In this document: positions 7,350 through 14,184 of the stretch, in pieces
Numbering within the stretch: the first letter of the stretch is position 1
How the letters are laid out: every line of letters starts with the position of its first letter
Assembly: GCA_002385265.1 (NCBI GenBank)
Contig: DGDD01000134.1
Coordinates: 1-25,694, forward strand
From: Chitinophagaceae bacterium UBA3961
GTDB lineage: Bacteria; Bacteroidota; Bacteroidia; Chitinophagales; Chitinophagaceae
Direction: 5' to 3'
DNA: 25,694 nt
The notes under the pieces: model-generated
What the model was told of the DNA's origin: nothing
Databases searched by the model: none
The model's input: the letters and a program-made list of their open reading frames with translations, nothing else
Position numbers and translations under genes: made by a program

Positions 7350-8426
7350 ATGCAAAAACTTTTCTTTTCACTTATATTGATCGTTGTAAACTTGGCAGTA
7401 TTTGCGCAACGCAAAACTGAAAACGTGATCATCGTAACCCTCGATGGTATGCGCTGGCAGGAAGTATTCAAAGGCCTCGATCCGGTATTAGCATCCGACA
7501 GTAGCTTCGTAAGAGACCGCGACGATTTAAAACGTGATTTTGGTGCTGCTACTCCCGAAGAAAGTAGAAAAAAGATCTTTACGTTTTTCTGGAATACCAT
7601 CGCTAAACAAGGTCAATTACACGGTAATCGTACACTCAATAGCACTGTAGATAATGCAAATAGATATTGGTTTTCGTATCCCGGCTACAACGAAATTTTC
7701 ACCGGTTATCCTGATACCGCAGTCAACTCTAACGATAAGATATGGAACAAAAACATCAATGTATTAGAGTTTTTAAACAATCAAGCGGGAATGAAAGGTA
7801 AAGTGGCTGCTTTTACAACATGGGATGTATTTCCGTATATCTTAAATAGACAAAGAAGTGGACTCTATGTAAACGCAGATGCTGATTCCTTCAATTTCAA
7901 TACGCCTACTTTAAAAATGCTCAACGATATGCAGTACCTCGCGCCGCGTCCCATTGGTGTGCGACCTGATCTTATTACATATATGGCTGCTCGTGAGTAT
8001 TTAAAAGCTTACAAGCCTAAAGTGTTGTACATCTCTTTCGATGAAACGGATGATTTTGCTCATGGCGGCTTGTACGATCAGTATCTAAAAGCAGCTCATG
8101 CAGAAGATGCCATGATTGGCGACTTGTGGAACATCATTCAATCCATGCCTGAGTACAAAGACAAAACCACATTGATCGTAACCACCGACCATGGAAGAGG
8201 AGACAAAGTAAAGGGGAACTGGCGTCATCACGGAGAACGTATTGAAGATGCACACGAAATTTGGATCGCTGCCATTGGTCCTGATATGAAACCACTCGGT
8301 GAAGTATCGAACGGCCCCGGGCTCTTCCAACAACAAATCGCAGCTACCATCGCACAGTTGCTTGGCTTTCAGTTTACAGCCAACCATCCGGTAGCTGCAC
8401 CAATTCCTTCAATCTATAAAAAATAA
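7350..8426 (+). CDS. Secreted alkaline-phosphatase-superfamily phosphodiesterase (NPP-like)
   Basis: A 358-residue enzyme with a signal peptide (residues 1-20, ending VFAQ). I start at the ATG at 7350 because the upstream TTG frame would add residues before the signal peptide. The complete two-zinc site of nucleotide pyrophosphatase/phosphodiesterases can be matched by position: Asp32 (TLDGMRW), candidate nucleophile Ser109 (FSYPGYNEIFTG, aligning with the NPP T-FPNH motif), Asp234 and His238 (DDFAH), Asp280-His281 (TDHG) and His294 (RHHGE). NPP family members cleave phosphate or phosphonate mono- and diesters; phosphonoacetate hydrolase is a relative. It probably acts in the periplasm or on the surface, releasing a small organophosphonate or organophosphate for uptake. 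It ends 3 nt before the HD-oxygenase gene. The substrate is unproven; a plain phosphodiesterase is possible. Confidence 0.85.
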   Translation: MQKLFFSLILIVVNLAVFAQRKTENVIIVTLDGMRWQEVFKGLDPVLASDSSFVRDRDDLKRDFGAATPEESRKKIFTFFWNTIAKQGQLHGNRTLNSTVDNANRYWFSYPGYNEIFTGYPDTAVNSNDKIWNKNINVLEFLNNQAGMKGKVAAFTTWDVFPYILNRQRSGLYVNADADSFNFNTPTLKMLNDMQYLAPRPIGVRPDLITYMAAREYLKAYKPKVLYISFDETDDFAHGGLYDQYLKAAHAEDAMIGDLWNIIQSMPEYKDKTTLIVTTDHGRGDKVKGNWRHHGERIEDAHEIWIAAIGPDMKPLGEVSNGPGLFQQQIAATIAQLLGFQFTANHPVAAPIPSIYKK

Positions 8427-8429
8427 AAG

Positions 8430-9005
8430 ATGGATCTAGTACATGCCATACAAATAGCTGATGAAATCATCGGGCTCTATGAAAAGCATGGTGGCAATGA
8501 GTATGCAGGTGAAGCCGTAACCCAATTGCAGCACATGTATCAGTCTGCAGAACTGGCACGTGAACAAAACAGAGAAGCTGATATCATTCTTGCAGCCTTC
8601 TTGCACGATATTGGCCACATCTGCGTTCACGCCGAAGAAGAAAACCAAATGAACGGATATGGCACTAAGAACCACGAAGGGGTTGGCGCCGAATTCCTCG
8701 CTAAACATGCTTTTTCAACTCGTGTTATTACTTTAGTAGAAGCACATGTGGAGGCAAAACGTTACCTCACGTGGAAGCATCCCGAATATTACGATCAATT
8801 ATCTGAGGCCAGTAAAATTACACTAAGCTATCAAGGTGGTGTAATGAACAGCGAAGAAGCAGCCGAATTCGAACAAGACCCTTTGTTTAAAGAAAAAGTA
8901 ATCATGCGACATTTAGATGATGAAGCAAAAGATCCTTCTAAACCTGTGGGCGATTTAAGTTTTTATCGTAGATTGATCATTCAACATTTACAACAACAAA
9001 ACTGA
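8430..9005 (+). CDS. PhnZ-type HD-domain oxygenase (phosphonate operon-associated HD protein)
   Basis: A 191-residue cytoplasmic HD-domain protein of the family named for phosphonate degradation operons (TIGR03276 type). PhnZ is a mixed-valence Fe(II)/Fe(III) oxygenase that splits the C-P bond of (R)-1-hydroxy-2-aminoethylphosphonate into glycine and phosphate. The metal ligands fall at nearly the PhnZ positions: His35, His59-Asp60, His82, His106 and Asp163. Substrate-contact equivalents are also present: Tyr25 and Glu28 (EYAGEAV), His63, Lys110, Ser128 and Gln135 (YQGG). Length is almost the same as PhnZ (190). No 2-oxoglutarate hydroxylase (PhnY/TmpA type), the usual source of the hydroxyphosphonate, lies in the window. 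The gene is spaced 3 nt from both neighbours. The exact substrate (hydroxy-AEP or another 1-hydroxyphosphonate) is not determined. Confidence 0.85.
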   Translation: MDLVHAIQIADEIIGLYEKHGGNEYAGEAVTQLQHMYQSAELAREQNREADIILAAFLHDIGHICVHAEEENQMNGYGTKNHEGVGAEFLAKHAFSTRVITLVEAHVEAKRYLTWKHPEYYDQLSEASKITLSYQGGVMNSEEAAEFEQDPLFKEKVIMRHLDDEAKDPSKPVGDLSFYRRLIIQHLQQQN

Positions 9006-9008
9006 GTA

Positions 9009-9692
9009 ATGGCAAAATATAAATTGGTGGTGCTGGATATGGCCGGCACTACCGTAGTTGATAAGGGAAATGTAGCTGCTGCTTTTATCGAGGCTTTTCA
9101 ATTCCACGGAATTAAAGTAGGAAAAGAAGAAGTGAATTTTGTGATGGGATGGAGAAAGATAGATGCTATCACCAAATTGCTGACCGATCAAAAGAAAACC
9201 GGAATTGTTGGCGGCCCTGAATTAATCAACAGCATTCATACGCGTTTCGAAAACAATATGGTGGCTTTCTACAAAGCAGATCCTGATTTGGCACCATTAC
9301 CTTATGCAGAAGAATTGTTCTCAAAACTTCGCTCGAATGGTGTGAAAGTAGGTTTGAACACCGGGTTCACTAAACCCATCGCTCAAACGATTGTAGATCG
9401 ATTGAATTGGAACGATAAAATTGATGTGATGGTAGCCAGCGATGAAGTTCCGGAAGGCCGACCTTATCCCTACATGATCGAGAAGATGAAAGCTTTGTTT
9501 GGTGTTGAGAACAATGCTGAAGTAGTAAAAGTAGGAGATACAGAAGTGGATGTTCAAGAAGGGCGAAATGCTCAATGTGGATTAGTGGTTTCTGTAACAA
9601 CCGGTGCCTATACCAAAGAACAATTGGCATCTTATCAACCCGATGAAATCATTGACAGCCTCGCTGCATTGGAACCGATGATTCTTGAATGA
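9009..9692 (+). CDS. PhnX-like HAD hydrolase (phosphonatase-like, candidate C-P hydrolase)
   Basis: A 227-residue HAD-superfamily protein of the phosphonatase-like group (TIGR03351 type). The nucleophile motif is DMAGTT with Asp10, the DxAGT form specific to phosphonatases. Lys50 in VMGWRKIDAI aligns with the Schiff-base lysine of phosphonoacetaldehyde hydrolase (PMGxxKxDH). Arg151 in EGRPYPYM replaces the usual HAD lysine, again as in PhnX. GDTEVD (176-181) gives the metal-binding acids. The chemistry inferred is Schiff-base-assisted hydrolysis of a 2-oxoethylphosphonate to an aldehyde and phosphate. Relatives associate with FAD oxidases rather than the transaminase PhnW, and the same is seen here. 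It overlaps the DUF5690 gene by ATGA, so translation is coupled. Substrate could be phosphonoacetaldehyde or its 1-hydroxy form. Confidence 0.85.
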   Translation: MAKYKLVVLDMAGTTVVDKGNVAAAFIEAFQFHGIKVGKEEVNFVMGWRKIDAITKLLTDQKKTGIVGGPELINSIHTRFENNMVAFYKADPDLAPLPYAEELFSKLRSNGVKVGLNTGFTKPIAQTIVDRLNWNDKIDVMVASDEVPEGRPYPYMIEKMKALFGVENNAEVVKVGDTEVDVQEGRNAQCGLVVSVTTGAYTKEQLASYQPDEIIDSLAALEPMILE

Positions 9693-10960
9693 GTACACTA
9701 CCCATCAATAAAAAAGCCGATTGGCAAAAAGCCGTTTACATCGCTATAGTGGCGTTTGTAACTTACGCTTCTGTTTATGCCTATCGCAAACCCTTTACCG
9801 TGGCTTCTTTTGAAGGCATCAGCTTCTGGGGTGTGCCTTATCAAACCTTGTTGATCATCAGTCAGGGAGTTGGATACATGCTCAGTAAATTCACAGGCAT
9901 CAAATTCATCGCAGAACTTGGTAGAAAAGCCAGATGGAAGCCTGCAGTTTTATTAATCGGAACTTCCTGGTTGGCTTTATTGATCTTCGGACTGATCCCG
10001 GCTCCCTATGGTATGCTTTGCTTATTGGTGAATGGATTTTGCTTGGGCTTTCTCTGGGGCATCGTTTTTAGTTATGTAGAAGGAAGAAGAACCACCGATT
10101 TTATTGGAGCCGCGATGGCAGTAAGCTTCATCTTTGCAGGTGGCTTTACCAGAAGCGTTGCTGTTTGGTTACGAGATGCTTTTTCCATTCCGGACGTGTG
10201 GATTGGAGCCGCTACCGGATTGGTCTTCTTTCTTCCCCTTGCACTTTTTTTCTTTTTGTTAGAAAGAGTGCCTGCTCCATCAGAAGAAGATGTGGCGGAA
10301 CGACAAATGCGCATTCCAATGTCTCGCGAACAACGAAGAAAAATTCTCCAACAATTTGGATTGGGATTGTTAATGGTAACCATCACTTATGTGCTACTAA
10401 CTGTAATGCGCGACATAAGAGACAATTTCATGTCGAACATGTGGAATGAACTCGGTTACGGAAAGAAACCCGAAAAGTTCACTCAAACCGAAACCATCAC
10501 TTCCATCATTGTACTAACGGTGATGTGTATGTTAGTGCTGATTCGAAATAGCTTCAAAACATTCTTTATTATTCATGCTGTGGTGGCCGTTGGCTTCATC
10601 ATTGCTGCGGGATCTTCAATCGCCTACTTCCAAGGATGGATCAGCGGGGCAGCTTGGATGCAAGGAGTAGGGCTAGGACTCTACATGGGCTATATTCCTT
10701 TTAACTGTATTTTCTTTGAGCGATTCATCAGCGCTTTCAAAATTGCAGGGAATGTTGGTTTTCTTATGTACATCGCCGATGCATTCGGATACATGGGAAG
10801 CATGACGGTGATGCTTACCAAAGAGATCGCCCGCGTACAAATGAATTGGGTGAATTTTTATGGAACGGCAGTAATTATTGCCGGAGTGCTGGGTTTAGCA
10901 GGAGTATTGGGCTCCTATATTTATTTTAAAAAACAAGCAAGTTTGCAAACTCATGAGTAA
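9689..10960 (+). CDS. DUF5690 MFS-type permease, organophosphate/Pi antiporter-like
   Basis: A 423-residue polytopic membrane protein with about 12 hydrophobic segments and a central cytoplasmic basic loop (residues about 195-220), as in the major facilitator superfamily; I recognise it as DUF5690. The first helix ends VYAYRKPFTVA (Arg33-Lys34) and the second contains ISQGVGYMLSKFTG (Lys67). Both resemble, from memory, the GlpT segments around Arg45 (YYLVRKNFALA) and Lys80 (ISIAYGFSKFIMG), which bind the phosphate of glycerol-3-phosphate. Helix 7 also carries arginines (VMRDIRDNF). I infer an inner-membrane carrier for an organophosphonate or organophosphate. It overlaps the PhnX-like gene by 4 nt and the FAD gene by 8 nt, which fixes it in this operon. 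No substrate data exist in the sequence itself. Confidence 0.8.
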   Translation: MSTLPINKKADWQKAVYIAIVAFVTYASVYAYRKPFTVASFEGISFWGVPYQTLLIISQGVGYMLSKFTGIKFIAELGRKARWKPAVLLIGTSWLALLIFGLIPAPYGMLCLLVNGFCLGFLWGIVFSYVEGRRTTDFIGAAMAVSFIFAGGFTRSVAVWLRDAFSIPDVWIGAATGLVFFLPLALFFFLLERVPAPSEEDVAERQMRIPMSREQRRKILQQFGLGLLMVTITYVLLTVMRDIRDNFMSNMWNELGYGKKPEKFTQTETITSIIVLTVMCMLVLIRNSFKTFFIIHAVVAVGFIIAAGSSIAYFQGWISGAAWMQGVGLGLYMGYIPFNCIFFERFISAFKIAGNVGFLMYIADAFGYMGSMTVMLTKEIARVQMNWVNFYGTAVIIAGVLGLAGVLGSYIYFKKQASLQTHE

Positions 10961-12071
10961 GTCTGCTATTGTAATAGGTGCGGGTATTGTTGGCTTGGCC
11001 ACAGCGCGCGCATTGTCGATTAAAGGATTTGATGTTACCGTTATCGAAAGATCCACCTATGCAGTAGGTGCTTCTGTTCGAAATTTTGGGATGGTGTGGC
11101 CGGTTGGTCAACCCTCAGGAACTCTGTACCAACGTGCTTGTAGAAGCAGAGATATTTGGAAAGAAATTGGCGACAGCGGCGCCTTCTGGTATGAGCAAGC
11201 AGGGAGTTTGCATTTAGCCTATCATCAAGACGAATGGCAAGTATTACAAGAATTATACGAACATTATCATGCGGAGCGTCCTATTCAGCTACTTACTGCC
11301 GAACAAGTAGCAAGCAAATCTACCATTGCTCAAACCGACAAATGCTTGGGTGCACTCTGGAGTTCCGACGAAACCATTGTTACTCCTTATAAAGCCATCG
11401 CATCTCTACCCGGCTATTTAAACGAAGCATACGGTGTTGAGTTTATATGGGATACAGCCGCCACGGAAGTAAGCAGTCACAAAGTGAAAGCGGGTGGCAA
11501 CTATTACGAAGCAGATTTGATTGCAGTATGCAGCGGGGCCGATTTCGAAACACTCTACCCTGAAGTATACTCGAAACAACCCATTACCAAGTGCAAGCTT
11601 CAAATGATGCGTTACAGTGCCTCGTCTTCCGATAGAGTAGGGGCGGCGCTTTGCGGCGGATTGAGTTTAATTCACTACAAAAGTTTCACAGTTGCCGCTA
11701 CTTTGGAAAAGCTGCGCGATCGTTATGAGTCAGAAATGAACGACTATGTGAAGAATGGGATCCACGTCATGCTTTCTCAAAATGATGAAGCATCTATTAC
11801 ACTCGGTGATTCCCATGAATACGGACTCACTTTTGATCCTTTCGACAGGGAAGACATCAATAAACTTATACTCGATTACCTCCAACAGTTTGCAAATTTT
11901 AAAGGCTTCTCACCTCAAGCTTCTTGGCATGGCATTTATGCTAAATCAACTGTTGGTGCTACTGAAATTCTTCTCAACCCTGAACCGGGCGTTCATATCA
12001 TCAATGCATTAAGCGGAGCGGGAATGACTTTGAGTTTTGGATTGGCAGAAGAATGGAGTGCAGCAATTTGA
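10953..12071 (+). CDS. FAD-dependent amine/amino-acid oxidase-like protein (TIGR03364 type, phosphonate-associated)
   Basis: A 372-residue cytoplasmic flavoprotein of the DAO (D-amino-acid oxidase/glycine oxidase) superfamily. The Rossmann FAD site is VIGAGIVGLATA (7-18), with Glu32 at the end of the second strand (VIERS) for ribose binding. The C-terminal FAD motif GVHIINALSGAGMTLSFG lies near 348-365. The SVRNFGMVWPVG segment is typical of the group annotated TIGR03364, which recurs beside PhnX-like hydrolases. Related phosphonate-cluster FAD enzymes oxidise N-alkylated or free 2-aminoethylphosphonate to phosphonoacetaldehyde. I infer that it makes the aldehyde substrate for the PhnX-like enzyme. 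It is last in the operon, and its start overlaps the DUF5690 stop by 8 nt. Choice of amine substrate is open. Confidence 0.83.
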   Translation: MSKSAIVIGAGIVGLATARALSIKGFDVTVIERSTYAVGASVRNFGMVWPVGQPSGTLYQRACRSRDIWKEIGDSGAFWYEQAGSLHLAYHQDEWQVLQELYEHYHAERPIQLLTAEQVASKSTIAQTDKCLGALWSSDETIVTPYKAIASLPGYLNEAYGVEFIWDTAATEVSSHKVKAGGNYYEADLIAVCSGADFETLYPEVYSKQPITKCKLQMMRYSASSSDRVGAALCGGLSLIHYKSFTVAATLEKLRDRYESEMNDYVKNGIHVMLSQNDEASITLGDSHEYGLTFDPFDREDINKLILDYLQQFANFKGFSPQASWHGIYAKSTVGATEILLNPEPGVHIINALSGAGMTLSFGLAEEWSAAI

Positions 12072-12112
12072 TGATTGGTAAATGTGCTAATAAGTAAATG
12101 CGGCCCTGATTT

Positions 12113-12148
12113 CAACTAACAAATCAACTAACTCACCAACTCTCAAAT
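12113..12148. repeat. 12-bp degenerate tandem repeat between convergent genes
   Basis: Three units lie in register: CAACTAACAAAT, CAACTAACTCAC and CAACTCTCAAAT. They fill much of the 80-nt gap between the FAD oxidase (plus) and the histidine kinase (minus) and end just before the kinase's stop codon. I see no clear bidirectional terminator in this gap. Confidence 0.6.
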
Positions 12149-12151
12149 TAG

Positions 12152-13204
12152 TTAGCCGTTCTGCTTACGAGCAAGGGTAAATCCAATGGTAGTTCCCACA
12201 TCAGGAGTGCTTCTTACATGCACGGTTTCGCCGTGTGCTTCTATGATGTGTTTGCAGATAGCGAGACCCAGTCCGGTACCGCCTTTGTCGCGCGAGCGCG
12301 CTGAATCAGTTCTATAAAATCGTTCAAATATGCGACTCAAGTGTTCTTCTTCAATTCCAATACCATCGTCGCTGATCTCAACAATAACATGTTGCTCATC
12401 GGTATTGTAAACACTGGCTACAATGGTTCCGTTTTGCTTGCCGTATTTGGTAGCATTCACCACCAAATTCACCAATACCTGTTTGATCTTTTCTTTATCG
12501 GCAAACACTGTAATTGGGGCTTCACACCCTTTCTTGATAGAGGCTTGGATGTTTTTCGCTTGTAATTTTATCGACAAAGTGTCGTACACTTCCTGGATCA
12601 AATCTTGGATCACAAAACTCTGTTTGTACAACAATTGCTCTCCACTTTCCAAACGGGTGATCTCATCCAAATCGCTCACTAGATTTACCAAGCGAGCAGT
12701 ATTCTTCGATGCTTTTTCCAAGAATCGTTTGGCTACTTCTTGATCTTCCATGGCTCCATCCAACAGCGTGTCTACATATCCTTGAATGGCAAAAATGGGA
12801 GTCTTGAATTCGTGAGCAAGGTTTTGCAAGAATTCTTTGCGATAAGCTTCATTGCGTTGGAGCAACTCAATTTCTTTTTGTTGCTGTTCTCCCCAAGCTT
12901 CCACATCTTCTCTCACTTCATCAATACTTTTCTTAGGGAGAATGTATTTGAAATACACTTCTTCTCTCTTGGTAGCCTTTTTTTGATGGATGAGTTTGTA
13001 AATGAGTTTGATCTTGCGATAGATAAATTGCTCGAGCGTCACCAATATTAATGCAAAACTTCCGATCCATACAATCACCAAACTTGCTGCACCGATGCGC
13101 CAATCGGAGGTAATACCCCAAATGCCGAGTGCTATCGGGATTGAAAGTATACAGGCTGTAAAAGCAGATAACTGACGGGGAGAAAGATTCTTGGTAGACG
13201 CCAT
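12152..13204 (-). CDS. Sensor histidine kinase, PhoR-like
   Basis: A 350-residue membrane histidine kinase. Two hydrophobic helices (about 12-32 and 36-57) are joined by a very short loop, so there is no real periplasmic sensor domain. A linker of about 70 residues leads to the dimerisation/phosphoacceptor helix with His131 in LAHEFKTP. The ATPase domain has the N box around Asn250 (NLVVNATKYGK), the G1 box DDGIGI (Asp279-Asp280), the F box RIFERFYR and the G2 box GGTGLGLAI. The pairing with an OmpR/PhoB-type regulator and the HK class match Bacteroidota PhoR. PhoR-type kinases in other bacteria sense phosphate status through the PstSCAB/PhoU complex, which would explain the lack of a sensor domain. 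It starts 17 nt after its regulator's stop. The signal sensed is inferred. Confidence 0.85.
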   Translation of the reverse strand: MASTKNLSPRQLSAFTACILSIPIALGIWGITSDWRIGAASLVIVWIGSFALILVTLEQFIYRKIKLIYKLIHQKKATKREEVYFKYILPKKSIDEVREDVEAWGEQQQKEIELLQRNEAYRKEFLQNLAHEFKTPIFAIQGYVDTLLDGAMEDQEVAKRFLEKASKNTARLVNLVSDLDEITRLESGEQLLYKQSFVIQDLIQEVYDTLSIKLQAKNIQASIKKGCEAPITVFADKEKIKQVLVNLVVNATKYGKQNGTIVASVYNTDEQHVIVEISDDGIGIEEEHLSRIFERFYRTDSARSRDKGGTGLGLAICKHIIEAHGETVHVRSTPDVGTTIGFTLARKQNG

Positions 13205-13221
13205 AGTGTCAAAGCTACTAA

Positions 13222-13908
13222 CTACAAGTCAAATTTGTAGCCTACTCCTTTAATTGTGGTGATGCAATCCAATCCCAATTTCTGACGAATCTTACGAATG
13301 TGTACGTCAATGGTTCGGTCGCCCACAATCACTTCTTGACCCCAAATCTGACTCAATATTTCATTTCTTAAAAAAACACGTCCCGGGCGGGATGCTAGTA
13401 GATTTAATAGTTCAAATTCCTTTTTTGCCAATACCACTACTTCCCCTTTTACCTTCACTTCGTACTTATCTGCATCGATCTCTAATTGGTCAAACTTCAT
13501 TTGGTGATCATTCTCCGGAACCGGTTTGCTAATTCTTCTAAACAAGGCATTTACCCTGCTTACCAATACTTTCGGACTGATCGGCTTGTTTACGTAATCG
13601 TCGGCACCCGTTTCTAAACCCTTAATTTGGCTCGACTCGTCGCTCAATGCTGTTAGGAAAATGATCAATGTATCTTTAAAGGAAGACTGACTTCTCAAAA
13701 TCTCACATACTTCCACTCCATTTCTCTTCGGCATCATAATGTCGAGGATAATCAATTCCGGCTTGAACATCTTTGCCTTGGTTAAGGCCTCGTCTCCATC
13801 TTTTGCCGTGATCACTTCATATCCTTCTTTCTTGAGGTTGTATTGAATAATCTCAAGAATATCCGGCTCGTCATCAGCAATCAGCACCTTTTTACCGTTC
13901 TCAACCAT
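13222..13908 (-). CDS. Response regulator, OmpR/PhoB family
   Basis: A 228-residue transcription factor. The receiver domain (about 7-122) has the acidic pocket Asp12-Asp13, the phosphoacceptor Asp56 (LIILDIMMP) and the conserved Lys in NKPISP. The C-terminal winged helix (about 132-226) shows the OmpR-family signature EFELLNLLASRPGRVFLRNEI and the recognition region DVHIRKIRQKLG. It is the first gene of a two-gene operon with the PhoR-like kinase. In its upstream region, a -7 element (TAGGTTTG, minus strand) and an 11-bp-period hexamer array are present, so autoregulation is plausible. OmpR-family regulators bind direct repeats of about 10-11 bp period, like those seen before this gene and before susC. 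Regulation of the phosphonate locus is inferred, not shown. Confidence 0.9.
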   Translation of the reverse strand: MVENGKKVLIADDEPDILEIIQYNLKKEGYEVITAKDGDEALTKAKMFKPELIILDIMMPKRNGVEVCEILRSQSSFKDTLIIFLTALSDESSQIKGLETGADDYVNKPISPKVLVSRVNALFRRISKPVPENDHQMKFDQLEIDADKYEVKVKGEVVVLAKKEFELLNLLASRPGRVFLRNEILSQIWGQEVIVGDRTIDVHIRKIRQKLGLDCITTIKGVGYKFDL

Positions 13909-13927
13909 GCTTTAACAAATATTTTCA

Positions 13928-13935
13928 CAAACCTA
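13928..13935 (-). promoter_or_regulatory. Candidate -7 element of the regulator/kinase operon
   Basis: Read on the minus strand the sequence is TAGGTTTG, an exact match to TAnnTTTG. It lies about 20 nt upstream of the regulator's ATG, giving a short leader. I see no strong -33 TTTG at the usual spacing. Confidence 0.5.
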
Positions 13936-14004
13936 ACACTTTGTTCATCAGTATATAGCCTTGGAATACAAGTTTACAATTTCTTAATACGACCAACCTG
14001 AAAT

Positions 14005-14043
14005 TTAACAGCCGGGTAATAAAACCCTAACAGTTCAATAACC
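14005..14043. promoter_or_regulatory. Second 11-bp-period hexamer array (PHO-box-like)
   Basis: Hexamers TTAACA (14005), GTAATA (14016), CTAACA (14027) and ATAACC (14038) are spaced exactly 11 bp. The decamer CTAACAGTTC is shared with the array upstream of susC. It lies between the divergent regulator gene (about 97 bp from its ATG) and the caspase-like gene (about 142 bp from its ATG). It does not abut either -7 element, so the target promoter is uncertain. Confidence 0.45.
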
Positions 14044-14162
14044 GTCTATTTTATTGCAAAATGGCCCGATTTCAGGCGTTAACATAATAAATAAGTAGAA
14101 ATTCTTAGCCTCATAAATACGTGAAAAGCAATAAGAAACGTTTAATTAACACGAAATGATAG

Positions 14163-14170
14163 TATTTTTG
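14163..14170 (+). promoter_or_regulatory. Candidate -7 element of the caspase-like gene
   Basis: TATTTTTG matches TAnnTTTG. A TTTA at 14141-14144 sits 18 bp upstream as a weak -33 element. The ATG at 14185 is 15 nt downstream, so the leader would be very short. Confidence 0.5.
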
Positions 14171-14184
14171 TTTTGTTGATCATC

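Noticed and set aside
7292..7600. Minus-strand frame overlapping the start of the hydrolase gene
   Set aside because: It covers the terminator hairpin and the signal-peptide region of a clear enzyme, and no homology is recognised.
10165..10449. Plus-strand alternative frame within DUF5690
   Set aside because: It is a shifted-frame shadow of a continuous membrane protein; no frameshift signs are seen in the main frame.
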